A stretch of DNA of 64,000 bases, from contig OY282382.1 of the NCBI GenBank assembly GCA_958295905.1, forward strand, positions 4,260,910 to 4,324,909. The letters run 5' to 3'. Origin of the DNA: an uncultured Vicinamibacterales bacterium (GTDB taxonomy: Bacteria; Acidobacteriota; Vicinamibacteria; Vicinamibacterales; UBA8438). Both the position numbers and the translations under genes were made by a program. This document shows, piece after piece, positions 36,887-45,170 of the stretch (its first letter is position 1; each line of letters starts with the position of its first letter). A model generated the notes under the pieces. That model ran no database searches, was not told where the DNA came from, and was given only the letters and a program-made list of their open reading frames with translations.

Positions 36887-37196
36887 TGCGCTTCGCGTCC
36901 CTGTCCTTCCGGGTCGAGCAACTGCGCGCGTGACCGCCGAACGGCCGCGCGCTATGGGGAAGAACGCAGCGGCGCGGGAAAGGTTCGCTGCCCGGCCGCC
37001 GCGGAACGCGCGCCGACGGCCGCCTGGCGTTCGTGGCCGGCCCGGGGACGGGAAAGGTTCGCTGCCCGGCCGCCGCGGACGCAGGAGTCAAGCCGTTGGC
37101 GGGGGCGCGCGAGAGACCCGCACGCCGGGCGCGGAATACACGGTGCGGCGTTCCGATGGACTCCGATGGACAGAGCTCGTCGAGTCGCCGCCCAAG
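36887..37196. other. Upstream region of the sigma operon with direct repeats
   Basis: gggaaaggttcgctgcccgg occurs twice (36979 and 37050), each followed by ccgccgcgga. No gene seen. The repeats lie about 90 and 160 bases upstream of the sigma start and could be control sites or simple duplication. Confidence 0.45.
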
Positions 37197-37392
37197 CAGC
37201 CCGCGGCGAAAGTCCCGGCTGCATTCGAGCGGCGATGCATCCCGCCTGACTGCGTTGTTCGCCGGTTGTCTATGTCCAATAGGCGCGCTCCTCACGCCTG
37301 GTCAGGCGCGGGCGTTCTTGGCCCGCCGGCGCTCTTCAGCCCGCTGGCGCCCTCGCCGCCCTCGGTGCGGCGCGGGGTTCACCACCGGGCTG
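37197..37392 (+). repeat. Family C element, long copy (about 196 bp)
   Basis: The left end cagcccgcggcgaaagtccc and reverse-complemented right end cagcccggtggtgaacccc match family C. The interior contains gctgcattcgagcggcgatg and gactgcgttgttcgccgg. No target duplication is seen, so it may be rearranged. No gene between 37393 and 37517. Confidence 0.75.
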
Positions 37393-37517
37393 CCATGCCG
37401 TCAGCCCCCGAGATTCTGCGTGAAGAAACTGCCCGCACGGGACACGACGGCCGCCCGGCCAACTGGACGCCCTGCCGTTGCGGCGCGCGCAGGACGATGC
37501 TGCGGGCGCCCCCCGGG

Positions 37518-37735
37518 GCGCCACGCGTCAGAGCGCGGCGATCGCCGCCCCCGCGAGCTGCGCGATCGCCGCCAGGGTGGTCTGGGCGGCGTTCAGCCCA
37601 AGGCGGAAATCGTCGTCCGTGAACGTGCTGTAGCGGTCGGTGGGCTGGTGCCAGTGGGGGTCCCAGCCGGCCCCGATGTGCATGCCGCGCTCGTTCTCGC
37701 GCAGGCTGACGGACGGAGCGACGTTCATGACCGAT
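37518..37735 (-). pseudogene. Echo of the M28 peptidase 3' end
   Basis: About 218 bp repeating 37758-37975 with few differences. It encodes 'SLRENERGMHIGAGWDPHWH' and 'DRYSTFTDDDFRLGLNAAQT' as in the intact gene and ends in a stop at the same place. It lacks the catalytic domain and any start of its own. Confidence 0.88.
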
Positions 37736-37764
37736 GGCGCGGGCACCCCCGGGGGCGCCACGCG

Positions 37765-39021
37765 TCAGGGCGCGGCGATCGCCGCCCCCGCGAGCTGCGC
37801 GATCGCGGCCAGGGTGGTCTGGGCGGCGTTCAGGCCAAGGCGGAAATCGTCGTCCGTGAACGTGCTGTAGCGGTCGGTGGGCTGGTGCCAGTGGGGGTCC
37901 CAACCGGCTCCGATGTGCATGCCGCGCTCGTTCTCGCGCAGGCTGATGGACGGAGTGGCGTTCATGAACGGGGTCGAGTCGGTGTTGGTCATGTGCGGCC
38001 CGACCATGGCGGGATAATCGGTGGCGTAGGCGTCGTTGGCGGCCTTGAAGAAGAAAGCGAGGTCGCGCGATTCGGCCGCGAGCGCCGAGTTCGACTGGAA
38101 CTCGATGTTCACGTCGGCCTCCCGCCGCTGGTCGCGGCTGACGACGCCGTCCGGGCCGGGCGCGCCGTGGTCGAACAGCATCATGTCGTGCTGGATCATC
38201 CCCAGCCAGCGCGGCTCGGGATACCGGCCCGACCCCGGGGGATCTTCCAGACCCTGCCGCCCGCGGCGCTGCTCCACGTAGGCCCGGCTGCCGTTCAGGC
38301 CGGTCTCCTCGTTGTTCCAGAGGGCGAATCGGATGGACCGCTCGGTCCGCACGTCGGGGGCGTTCAGGATACGCGCGAGTTCCATGACGAGGGCGGTCCC
38401 CGACCCGTCGTCGTTCGCCGCCTCGCCGAAGCCGTGCCCGTCCATGTGGGCGCCGAGGATGTACATCTCGTCGGGGCGGGTCGAGCCGATCTTGGTGCAG
38501 AACACCTGAGAGCGCCCGCCGTCGACCGGCTCCTCCAGGTTCAGCGCCCGCAGCGCCTCGTCGGGCTGGGCCGACGGGTCGCGGACGACCCCGGTGCGGC
38601 GGCGGTATCCGAAGATGGAGCTGCCTCCGGGGCCGTTCCCGTTGCGGCCGATGCGTCCCCCGGTCGGCGTCGGCCCGACCGGGTTCAAGGGCTGCGGCGC
38701 GCCCCCGGCGCGCAACGGGGGCGGGGTCCGCGGCCGGGGCGGCGGCGCGGCGTAGGTGTAGAAGACCCGTTCCGTGGCGCAGCCCACCGCCTGCAGCTGC
38801 GCCTCTATCCAGTCGACCGCGTCGCGGTTGCGCCGGGTCCCCTGCCGCCGGTCCCCGAACTGCGTCAGCCCCTTGATGACGGCCTTGTACCCCTCGAGGT
38901 CGAGACGGCCGACGAGCGCCGCGACGGGATCGGCGGGGTCGGCGGCCGGCTGCCCCGCCGCCGGCGCGCCGGCCCCGAGCGCCAGCCCCACCGCGGCCGC
39001 CGACAGGAAACCTCTACCCAT
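37765..39021 (-). CDS. Exported M28 family metallopeptidase
   Basis: The product is 418 residues from ATG 39021. Signal peptide MGRGFLSAAAVGLALGAGAP. Zinc ligands and catalytic residues are present: 'GAHMDGHG' (His), 'EAANDDGSGTALVMELARIL' (Asp), 'LWNNEETGLNGS' (Glu-Glu), 'GMIQHDMMLFD' (Asp) and 'HWHQPTDRY' (His). Members are aminopeptidases or carboxypeptidases. A Pro-rich insertion near residue 100 ('PPPRPRTPPPLRAGG') is probably a loop. Its 3' end is duplicated downstream. Confidence 0.93.
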   Translation of the reverse strand: MGRGFLSAAAVGLALGAGAPAAGQPAADPADPVAALVGRLDLEGYKAVIKGLTQFGDRRQGTRRNRDAVDWIEAQLQAVGCATERVFYTYAAPPPRPRTPPPLRAGGAPQPLNPVGPTPTGGRIGRNGNGPGGSSIFGYRRRTGVVRDPSAQPDEALRALNLEEPVDGGRSQVFCTKIGSTRPDEMYILGAHMDGHGFGEAANDDGSGTALVMELARILNAPDVRTERSIRFALWNNEETGLNGSRAYVEQRRGRQGLEDPPGSGRYPEPRWLGMIQHDMMLFDHGAPGPDGVVSRDQRREADVNIEFQSNSALAAESRDLAFFFKAANDAYATDYPAMVGPHMTNTDSTPFMNATPSISLRENERGMHIGAGWDPHWHQPTDRYSTFTDDDFRLGLNAAQTTLAAIAQLAGAAIAAP

Positions 39022-39034
39022 CGTCTTCCCTCCT

Positions 39035-39098
39035 CCGGCTCCCGATCGCCAGGCTCAGTCGCCGCTCTCCGCGATGCGGTAAAGCCCCGGCGCGGCCC
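39035..39098 (-). repeat. Echo of the PQQ-propeller 3' end
   Basis: About 64 bp (ggctcccgatcgccaggctc ... cgcggtaaagccccg-like) repeating 39199-39262, the last codons and stop of the gene at 39219-40580. It lies downstream of that gene's stop and upstream of the M28 start. Confidence 0.75.
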
Positions 39099-39218
39099 CC
39101 GGGCCGGCGCCCCGGCGCACTACCCGCGCCGGCCGCGGGCACCAGTCCGACCCCCGCCGCCGACCGGGCTCCTCCTACGCATTGTCTTCTTCCCGTCGCC
39201 GGCTCCCGATCGCCAGGC

Positions 39219-40580
39219 TCAGTTGCCGCTCTCCGCGATGCGATAGAGCCCCGACGCGGTGCGGATGATCAGGCTGCCGCGGGCCACCGCCGGCGTCGAC
39301 AGGGTCATCTCGTCGAGCGAGTTGCGCCCCAGCACCTCGAAGTCCCCGCCCGCCTGCATGACGAAGGTGTCGCCGTCCTCGCTCAGGGCGAAGATCTTCC
39401 CGTTGTACGCCCACGGCGACGCGGTGAAGAGCGTCCCCGCGGTGACCCGCCGCCGGTAGACCTCGGCGCCGGTGCGGGCGTCGTAGGCCATCAGGATGCC
39501 CCGGTCGAGCAGCGTGTAATGGGTGCCGCCGTAGACGAGCGACGACGGGTTGTACGATCCGAGCTGGGGATGGGACCAGACCACGTAGTCGTTGCTGGTG
39601 GCTCCCTCGGGCAGCGTGATGTCGCCGCCCGCGCCCGGCCGGATCGCGTACACCGGCCGGTTCCGGTCGGCCACGTAGCCCGAGTTGATGTACAGGAGGC
39701 CGTCGTCGCTGAACGGCGTCGGAATGACCAGCGACGACATCCCGCTGAGCTGCCACAGCAGTTCGCCGTCGAGCCCGTACGACCGGACCCCGCCCTGTCC
39801 GGTGGTCACCAGCTCGGTCCGCACATCGTTCTCCCACACGAACGGCGTGGACCAGTTCGAGTTCTCGTCCCGGTCGACCCGCCACAACTCGGCCCCGGTC
39901 GCGGCGTCGAGGGCCGCCACCCACGACGCGTCCTCGTTGTCGTTGACCACGTAAAGCCGGCCGTCGTGCAGCACCGGCGAGCTCGCGGCGCCCCACTGGC
40001 GGCGCGGCAGCCACTCGAGCGGCGCCGACCACGCCAGCTCGCCCGCGAAGTCGACCGCGAACAGCCCGATGTCGGCGAGATAGACGTAAACGCGCTCGCC
40101 GTCGGTGACCGGGGTCTCCGACGCGAAGGTGCTCTTCTGGTGGGTGGGCAGCGCCGGCACGCCGGTGTGCAGGGTGTATTCCCAGCGGGTCTCCCCCGTC
40201 TCGAAGTCGATGTCGAGGAGCACCCACCGCAGCGGCTCGTCCACGTCGGTGATGAACGCGGCGGTCATCGTCCCCCCGAGCGATCGCGCCCGGTAGTTCT
40301 CGATGGGCTGAATCGGCACCTCGGCGCCCTCCACCGCCGTCGACGTGAGGACGAAGACGTGGTCCCCCCAGACGATCGGCGACGCCCAGCCGCGGCCCGG
40401 CACGTCGACCCGCCACGCCACGTTCTCGTCCCGCCCCCAGCGCTCGGGCAGCGCCGGGTCGTCGGCCACCACCCCCGCCGTCCCGCCGCGGAACTGCGGC
40501 CAGTTGGTCTGGGCCGCCCCCATCGAAGCGCTCAGCAGGACGCTGCACGTCCCGAGCGCGGTCAATCGCATGCTCATCAT
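39219..40580 (-). CDS. Exported PQQ-binding-like beta-propeller protein
   Basis: The product is 453 residues; CGAGGAG lies before tandem start codons at 40580/40577. Signal peptide 'LTALGTCSVLLSASMGAAQ'. Propeller blades with the tryptophan-docking pattern are clear: 'WPQFRGG', 'GETRWEYTL', 'AALDAATGAELWRVD', 'SSPVLHDGRLYVVND', 'MAYDARTGAEVYRRRV', 'ASPWAYNGKIFALSEDGDTF'. No cytochrome or dehydrogenase domain is attached, so it is probably a structural or binding propeller. A similar protein is at 50518-51867. Confidence 0.9.
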   Translation of the reverse strand: MMSMRLTALGTCSVLLSASMGAAQTNWPQFRGGTAGVVADDPALPERWGRDENVAWRVDVPGRGWASPIVWGDHVFVLTSTAVEGAEVPIQPIENYRARSLGGTMTAAFITDVDEPLRWVLLDIDFETGETRWEYTLHTGVPALPTHQKSTFASETPVTDGERVYVYLADIGLFAVDFAGELAWSAPLEWLPRRQWGAASSPVLHDGRLYVVNDNEDASWVAALDAATGAELWRVDRDENSNWSTPFVWENDVRTELVTTGQGGVRSYGLDGELLWQLSGMSSLVIPTPFSDDGLLYINSGYVADRNRPVYAIRPGAGGDITLPEGATSNDYVVWSHPQLGSYNPSSLVYGGTHYTLLDRGILMAYDARTGAEVYRRRVTAGTLFTASPWAYNGKIFALSEDGDTFVMQAGGDFEVLGRNSLDEMTLSTPAVARGSLIIRTASGLYRIAESGN

Positions 40581-40629
40581 CGACTCCTCGAAGCTGTCCG
40601 GCCCGTGCCGTCGACCGTTGCCGGTATTC

Positions 40630-40795
40630 TAGCCCGGAAATCGTCGCCGGCAGCGCCGACGGTCGCCCAACCAGCCCGCCAGGAATCAGCACCGTGCTAC
40701 CGCCCAGACTCCTGCCCCGGAAATCGTCGCCGGCGGCGCCGATGGTCGCCCAACCAGCCCGCCAGGAATCAGCACCGTGCTACCGCCTAGTGGTC
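40630..40795 (+). repeat. Family D repeat, tandem pair (82 bp each)
   Basis: Two nearly identical units: cccggaaatcgtcgccggca ... accgtgctaccgcccagactcctg, from 40635 and 40717. They lie upstream of the PQQ-propeller gene on its promoter side. Confidence 0.85.
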
Positions 40796-40796
40796 C

Positions 40797-40835
40797 GTCA
40801 CGTCATAATTCTCGGATAGACGGACTTGAATCGAA
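40797..40835 (+). repeat. Dispersed repeat R, copy 2
   Basis: gtcacgtcataattctcgga, then tagacggacttgaatcga, as at 10304-10341. It joins the family D pair through ctagtggtcc. Nothing else is seen up to 40924. Confidence 0.6.
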
Positions 40836-40924
40836 CGACGTATTTTCTTCTGCATAGGACCCTTGCGGTTCGCGGCGAGTACCCTGGAGACCCTGGTTTT
40901 TAGTCGTGGCGATGCACTAGACCC

Positions 40925-41100
40925 CAGGGGCATCCCGCGCTGACTGCGCGTGACGGCTCGCCCCCGATTCGAGGGGGCGCGACCGTCTTGCCGACCGGCC
41001 GGCGCCGCGTGAGACCCACGATTCCGCCCGTCCGGAGCCCCGACAGGACCCGCCGCGATTCTGCCGGCGCACGGCGGTGGCGGAGCGTGGGATGGTCCTG
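40925..41100 (-). repeat. Family A miniature element, copy 4 (176 bp, inverted)
   Basis: Ends caggggcatcccgcgct and agcgtgggatggtcctg. The flanking sequences show only weak similarity, so the target duplication is eroded. It lies 84 bases before the acetamidase/formamidase start. Confidence 0.85.
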
Positions 41101-41184
41101 GCCCAGACCCCGCCCCGGACCGACTACGGCGCAGAGTCCTGGTAGACTGGCGCCCGGAAACCGCATCCGGCGGAGGAACGACAG

Positions 41185-42321
41185 ATGCACTCAGGCAGCC
41201 TGCGTACGGCGCTGGCCGGCGTTTCGACCTCTCTCGTGATGGCGGTATGGCCGGGCCCGGCCGCCGCCCAGGCGCCCCGCGAGCACTTCGTGCCGTCGCG
41301 GCCCGAGACGGTGAGCTGGGGGTGGTTCCCCCTCGACAAGCCGCCGGTCCTGACCATCGACTCCGGGGACACGGTGCGCATCGACACCCTGTCGCACGCC
41401 GGGGCCACCCAGGACGAGCATCCCGAGGCGTCGCTGGGCGCGCTCGGGGTCTCGCCGGACGAGATCCTCCCGGACGTCGTCGACTTCTGGGCGTCTCGGG
41501 CGGGGCGCCCGCGGGACGGCCGGAGCGGCCACGTCATCACCGGCCCGATCGCGGTCCGGAACGCCGAGCCCGGCGACGTCCTCGAGATCCAGGTGCTGGA
41601 GCTCGCCACCCGGGCGCCCTACGGCGTCAACAACACCAGTCCGGCCGGCGGCGTCTTCTCGCCCGCCTATCCGGGGTCGCGGCCCGACGACGCCGGGCGG
41701 GACATCGCGCGGGGCCGGCATCTCATCCGCACCGGAGTCGTGAACAGCCGCGAGGTCGCGCTGTTCGGCGACGGCATCCACGTGCCGCTGGCGCCGTTCA
41801 TGGGCATCATGGCGGTCGCCCCCGACCCCGTCGTCGGCCAGCCCGGGGTCACCGTGCCGGGGGTCCAGGCGTCGCGGCCGCCCGGCCGGTTCGGCGGCAA
41901 CCTCGACGTCAAGGACCTCACCGCCGGCAGCACCCTGTATCTGCCGGTGCTCCAGCCCGGCGCCCTGTTCTACGTCGGAGACCCGCACTCCGCGCAGGGA
42001 GACGGCGAAGTCAGCGGCACCGCCATCGAGCAGTCGCTGACCGGCCGGTTCCGGTTCGTCCTGCGCAAGGACCGCACCCTGACCGCGCCGCGGGCCGAGA
42101 CCCGCACCCACTACGTCCTGATGGGCATCGACCTCGACCTCGACCGCGCCCTGCAGAAGGCGGTCGAAGAGGTGGTGGCGTTCCTCGGCGCCGAGCACGG
42201 CCTCAGCCCCGACCGGGCGCTGTCGCTGGCCAGCATCGCCGTCGACTTCCACGTGGCCGAAGCCGTCGACCTGACCCAGGTGGTCACGGGGCGGGTTCCG
42301 AAGGCCCTGTTCGGCCGGTGA
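41185..42321 (+). CDS. Acetamidase/formamidase family protein, exported
   Basis: The product is 378 residues; GGCGGAGGAACG precedes ATG 41185. Signal peptide ends 'PGPAAAQAP'. The fold is that of FmdA/AmdA: 'TIDSGDTVRIDTLSH', 'VTGP/ITGPIAVRNAEPGDVLEIQVLEL', 'LAPFMGIMAVAP', 'GGNLDVKDLTAGSTLYLPV', 'LFYVGDPHSAQGDGEVSGTAIE', 'MGIDLDLDRALQKAVEEVVAFL'. Members hydrolyse formamide or short amides to ammonia and acid. The signal peptide is unusual for biochemically characterised members but common in Acidobacteriota. Its last 170 bases are copied at 44587-44757. Confidence 0.92.
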   Translation: MHSGSLRTALAGVSTSLVMAVWPGPAAAQAPREHFVPSRPETVSWGWFPLDKPPVLTIDSGDTVRIDTLSHAGATQDEHPEASLGALGVSPDEILPDVVDFWASRAGRPRDGRSGHVITGPIAVRNAEPGDVLEIQVLELATRAPYGVNNTSPAGGVFSPAYPGSRPDDAGRDIARGRHLIRTGVVNSREVALFGDGIHVPLAPFMGIMAVAPDPVVGQPGVTVPGVQASRPPGRFGGNLDVKDLTAGSTLYLPVLQPGALFYVGDPHSAQGDGEVSGTAIEQSLTGRFRFVLRKDRTLTAPRAETRTHYVLMGIDLDLDRALQKAVEEVVAFLGAEHGLSPDRALSLASIAVDFHVAEAVDLTQVVTGRVPKALFGR

Positions 42322-42485
42322 TCGGGTGGCCCGGGCCGGCGGCAGCGGAGCGCGAGACGACGGTCGGCTCACCGTCGACGAGCACGGGGCGGCGTGGAGC
42401 CGCGACCCGTGCGAAGTGGGGCGACGATAACTGAGAAACAACGACCGATTGAAAGCGCAAACGACCGGCGGCGAGGACAGGCGGC

Positions 42486-42737
42486 ATGCCGGAGATCAGC
42501 CGATTCTTCGGCATCGTGATCAAGATGTTCTTTCCGACCATGCGCCGCCGCATTATCCACGCCGGACACAAGGCGCTCATCATGATCGAGACGCTCGAGG
42601 TGCTGCGGGGCAGCTTGCCGCACCGGGTGCCTGCTTTGGTGCTGGAGTGGGCGGCCACCCACCGTGAGGAGCTGCGGGCAGACTGGCGCCGCGCCCGGTC
42701 CGGCCGGACGCTGGCGCCGATCCCGCCGCTTGAGTGA
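42486..42737 (+). pseudogene. DUF4160 gene with compensating frame errors
   Basis: The open frame gives 83 residues: 'MPEISRFFGIVIKMFF' is the usual DUF4160 start, and 'GHKALIMIETLEVLRGSLP' and 'LVLEWAATHREELRADW' the usual end. Between them the diagnostic DHxPPHxH motif is in the next frame ('SDHAPPHYPR'), replaced here by 'PTMRRRIIHA'. At least two indels that restore frame explain this. The protein probably lost function. Partner gene DUF2442 follows at once. Confidence 0.7.
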
Positions 42738-42745
42738 CGGGTCCC

Positions 42746-43108
42746 ATGGCGCTGCTCCGCATAGCAGAGGTCAACCCGTTACCGGGATACCGCCTCAGGC
42801 TCCGTCAGACGGACGGGTCGACGATTGAGCGCGATGTGGACCCATGGCTGGTCGGTCCGGTCTTCGATCAGATCCGCGAGAGACCGGAGATGTTCGCACG
42901 GGTCAGAATCGCCGGCGGTACGGTGTCGTGGCCGAATGGCTCCGACCTGTGTCCGGACGTTGTCATCTGGGGCGGTGCCCCGCCGTCGATCCGCGCCACC
43001 CACGCGGGCGGACGGTCGAGCCGCTGCGCGAGTTGCCGCCGGGGCAGCCCAGCCGCCTGTCGGACGGTTCGAAGGACGACACCGACAGCTTCACGGGAAG
43101 GGACATGA
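42746..43108 (+). CDS. DUF2442 family protein, C-terminus frameshifted
   Basis: ATG 42746 gives 'MALLRIAEVNPLPGYRLRL', '...ERDVDPWLVGPVFDQIRE' and 'GTVSWPNGSDLCPDVVIWGG', classic DUF2442 (about 85 residues). A GTG at 42734 that overlaps the DUF4160 stop as GTGA is the alternative start. After 'VIWGGAPP' the expected 'VDPRHPRGRT' lies in another frame, so the present tail is aberrant. DUF4160-DUF2442 pairs are widespread, mobile and toxin-antitoxin-like, but their activity is not proven. Confidence 0.65.
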   Translation: MALLRIAEVNPLPGYRLRLRQTDGSTIERDVDPWLVGPVFDQIRERPEMFARVRIAGGTVSWPNGSDLCPDVVIWGGAPPSIRATHAGGRSSRCASCRRGSPAACRTVRRTTPTASREGT

Positions 43109-43114
43109 GCCGCC

Positions 43115-43456
43115 TCACTGCGCCGGCTGCGCCTCGTGCAGCCGCTCCAGCGCCGCGAGCCGCTGGTCGACCTTGCCGAGCGTCACCTCGACGGCGCGCA
43201 GCCGCTCGTCGAGACGGCGGATGTCCTCGCGCAACTCCGCGAGCCCGGACCGGAACTCGGCGCGGAACTCCGCCATGTCGGCCCGGAGCTCCGCCCGTAT
43301 CTCGGCATGCTCCGCCCGGGACTCCGCCCGGACTTCGGCCAGCCCGGACCGGAGTTCGTCGCGCAGGCCGCCGATCTGCGTATCGATCTGGACGGCCAAG
43401 CCCAACGCCACCGCCACGAGGGCACCAACAAGCCACTGCATATCCCGACTCGGCAT
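43115..43456 (-). CDS. Membrane-anchored coiled-coil protein
   Basis: The product is 113 residues from ATG 43456 (ATG 43441 possible). One N-terminal span ('MQWLVGALVAVALGLAVQI') is followed by a long charged helix with heptad-like repeats ('LRSGLAEVRAESRAEHAEIRAEL'). It ends 'ALERLHEAQPAQ', close to the end of the next gene upstream ('ALERLHEAPAD'). No family assigned. It may have belonged to the operon of the broken pspA gene at 43708-44423. Confidence 0.65.
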   Translation of the reverse strand: MPSRDMQWLVGALVAVALGLAVQIDTQIGGLRDELRSGLAEVRAESRAEHAEIRAELRADMAEFRAEFRSGLAELREDIRRLDERLRAVEVTLGKVDQRLAALERLHEAQPAQ

Positions 43457-43470
43457 CGTTCCGCCCTTCG

Positions 43471-43698
43471 TCAGTCGGCCGGCGCTTCGTGCAGCCGCTC
43501 CAGTGCCTCGACGCGCCGCTTGAGCGCGTCGGACTCGCGGCGGTCAGCGTAGTTGCCCGCGATGCTGAGCCACAGGAACAGGCCGGCGAGAACCCACCAG
43601 CCATAATCCCGGACCACCCCGACGATGCGCGGATAGACCTTCGCCGGTTCGGTCCGCTGCGGCGTCACCAACTTCAAGTGTTCCACTTCGGTCGTCAC
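43471..43698 (-). CDS. Small single-span protein with short coiled coil
   Basis: The product is 75 residues from ATG 43698. A cytoplasmic N-terminus of about 30 residues, one span 'WWVLAGLFLWLSIAGNY', then 'DALKRRVEALERLHEA'. Its end resembles that of the 113-residue neighbour, 14 bases downstream. Function unknown; position suggests cotranscription with the pspA remnant. Confidence 0.6.
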   Translation of the reverse strand: MTTEVEHLKLVTPQRTEPAKVYPRIVGVVRDYGWWVLAGLFLWLSIAGNYADRRESDALKRRVEALERLHEAPAD

Positions 43699-43707
43699 GA
43701 GGGGATT

Positions 43708-44423
43708 CTACTGCGCCGGCTGCGGCTCGGGCTGCGCCGCCGCGGGCTGCGCCCCGATGCCCATCCGTTTCTTCAACTCCGCCAGCGAATCGGCGCCGGC
43801 GCTTGACGACGGCACGGCCAGCGCCCGATCGATGTCGTCGTCGATGGTGCCGCCGACGTCGACGAGGGCATCGTAGGCTTCGGCCAACGATTCCTCCTCC
43901 TGCACCTTGTGCTTCATCTTCATCGAGCATGGCGACCGTGCCGGATGCGTCGGCCCCCGCGAGTTCCCGGTTGATCTTGCGCATGGACGAGGCGTCGCGG
44001 GAGCGGGCGCGGAGCGTGACCGCCTCGTGCTCGTACTTGGCGATCTGCCGGCGCAGGTCGTCAACCTTGCCTTGAAGCTGGTCGGCCATCCGCCGCTGGG
44101 CGTCGTGGTCGGCCGCCGACCCGGTCCGCCTTCGCCTCGAGCGCCGCGGCGGCCAGCCGGTCCAGCCACTCAGCCTCGTCAGCGGGCACCTCGCCGACAT
44201 CCGCCCGCCGGATCAGCATCATGGCCTTCCGTTTGTAGTCCGCGGCCCGCTTCCTACGGCCGTCGCTCTCGTTCTGCAGGCGGATGGCCGGCGCCTTCAC
44301 CTGCGCGAGACTCGACACGGCACCCTGGAGGTTCTGCTTGAGATGCCCTGTTCGGTCATCTTGATCGGGTCTTCCAGACAGTCAACCGTGGCGTGTGCGT
44401 TGGACTGCGCGACCTTGAACATC
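43708..44423 (-). pseudogene. pspA: PspA/IM30 family gene with several frameshifts
   Basis: Joined frames from ATG 44423 spell a PspA-type protein: 'MFKVAQSNAHATVDCLEDPIK' and 'MTEQGI'; shift; 'LKQNLQGAVSSLAQVKAPAI ... KRKAMMLIRRADVGEVPADEA'; shift; 'RMADQLQGKVDDLRRQIAKYE' with 'SMRKINRELAG'; shift; 'MKHKVQEEESLAEAYDALVD ... SLAELKKRMGI'. PspA family proteins are coiled-coil membrane-stress proteins. At least three frame changes make a full product impossible. It is a young pseudogene, as protein similarity is still strong. Confidence 0.8.
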
Positions 44424-44518
44424 CTGGGTGAAGATACTCATCCTCTGCCCCTTCGTGCATTCGTGCGTTCTGGACCTCTCCCTCGATCTACGCCGGGGCG
44501 CGCCGGGTATTCATGGAT

Positions 44519-44760
44519 GGCCCGACGCACGCCGTCGAGCAGCACCCGGCCCACCCGCCCAACACCGTCGCGAGGACGATCCACTTCAGCAAGGCGGTCG
44601 AAGAGGTGGTGGCGTTCCTCGGCGCCGAGCACGGTCTCAGCCCCGACCGGGCGCTGTCGCCGGCCAGCACCGCCGTCGACTTCCACGCGGCCGAAGCCGT
44701 CGACCTGACCCAGGTGGTCACGGGGCGGATTCCGAAGCGCCTCTTCGGCACCGGATCGCC
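44519..44760 (+). pseudogene. Mosaic of two copied gene ends
   Basis: 44519-44586 repeats 46016-46085 (first codons of the small membrane gene 45894-46085, opposite strand). 44587-44757 repeats the last 170 bases of the acetamidase/formamidase gene ('KAVEEVVAFLGAEHGLSPDR'). They join inside 'ccacttcagcaaggcggtcg'. The gap 44424-44795 has no other content. Confidence 0.8.
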
Positions 44761-44795
44761 TTGACGGCGGCAACTTGCCGCCGTACGATGAGCAA

Positions 44796-45170
44796 ATGCC
44801 GGACTCGGTCACGGAAAGCCTGACGGCCTCCTTCACCGCCGAACAGCTCGGCGGCACCAAGACCATCGGCCTTCCGGTCCAGTCGGAGGCCGACTTGGCC
44901 CGAGCGGTGGAACTCGAGTTCCCGAAAGCCAGGATCGACGCGCTCCGGATACTGGGCCCGGAGGAGGAGGCCGACCAGGCCGTCAGGCTCGCCCGGGTGA
45001 GGGAGCTCGCCGAAGAGACCTTCGCCGACACGCGCAAGGCCGACCGCTGGCTCCACCGGGAACTGACGGCACTGGACGAACGGCGCCCGATCGATCTGAT
45101 TCGTACGCAGGTCGGCGCCCGGATGGTCGAGGATCTGCTGGCGGGCATCGCCTGGGGTGCCGCCGTCTGA
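44796..45170 (+). CDS. Xre/MbcA/ParS-type antitoxin of a RES toxin
   Basis: The product is 124 residues from ATG 44796. The N-terminal half would be the Xre-like helical domain. The C-terminal half ('FADTRKADRWLHRELTALDERRPIDLIRTQVGARMVEDLLAGIAWG') is the toxin-binding domain of RES-associated antitoxins (MbcA/ParS/Xre family). Its stop overlaps the toxin start (TGATG). The antitoxin normally blocks the toxin active site and represses the operon. Confidence 0.88.
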   Translation: MPDSVTESLTASFTAEQLGGTKTIGLPVQSEADLARAVELEFPKARIDALRILGPEEEADQAVRLARVRELAEETFADTRKADRWLHRELTALDERRPIDLIRTQVGARMVEDLLAGIAWGAAV

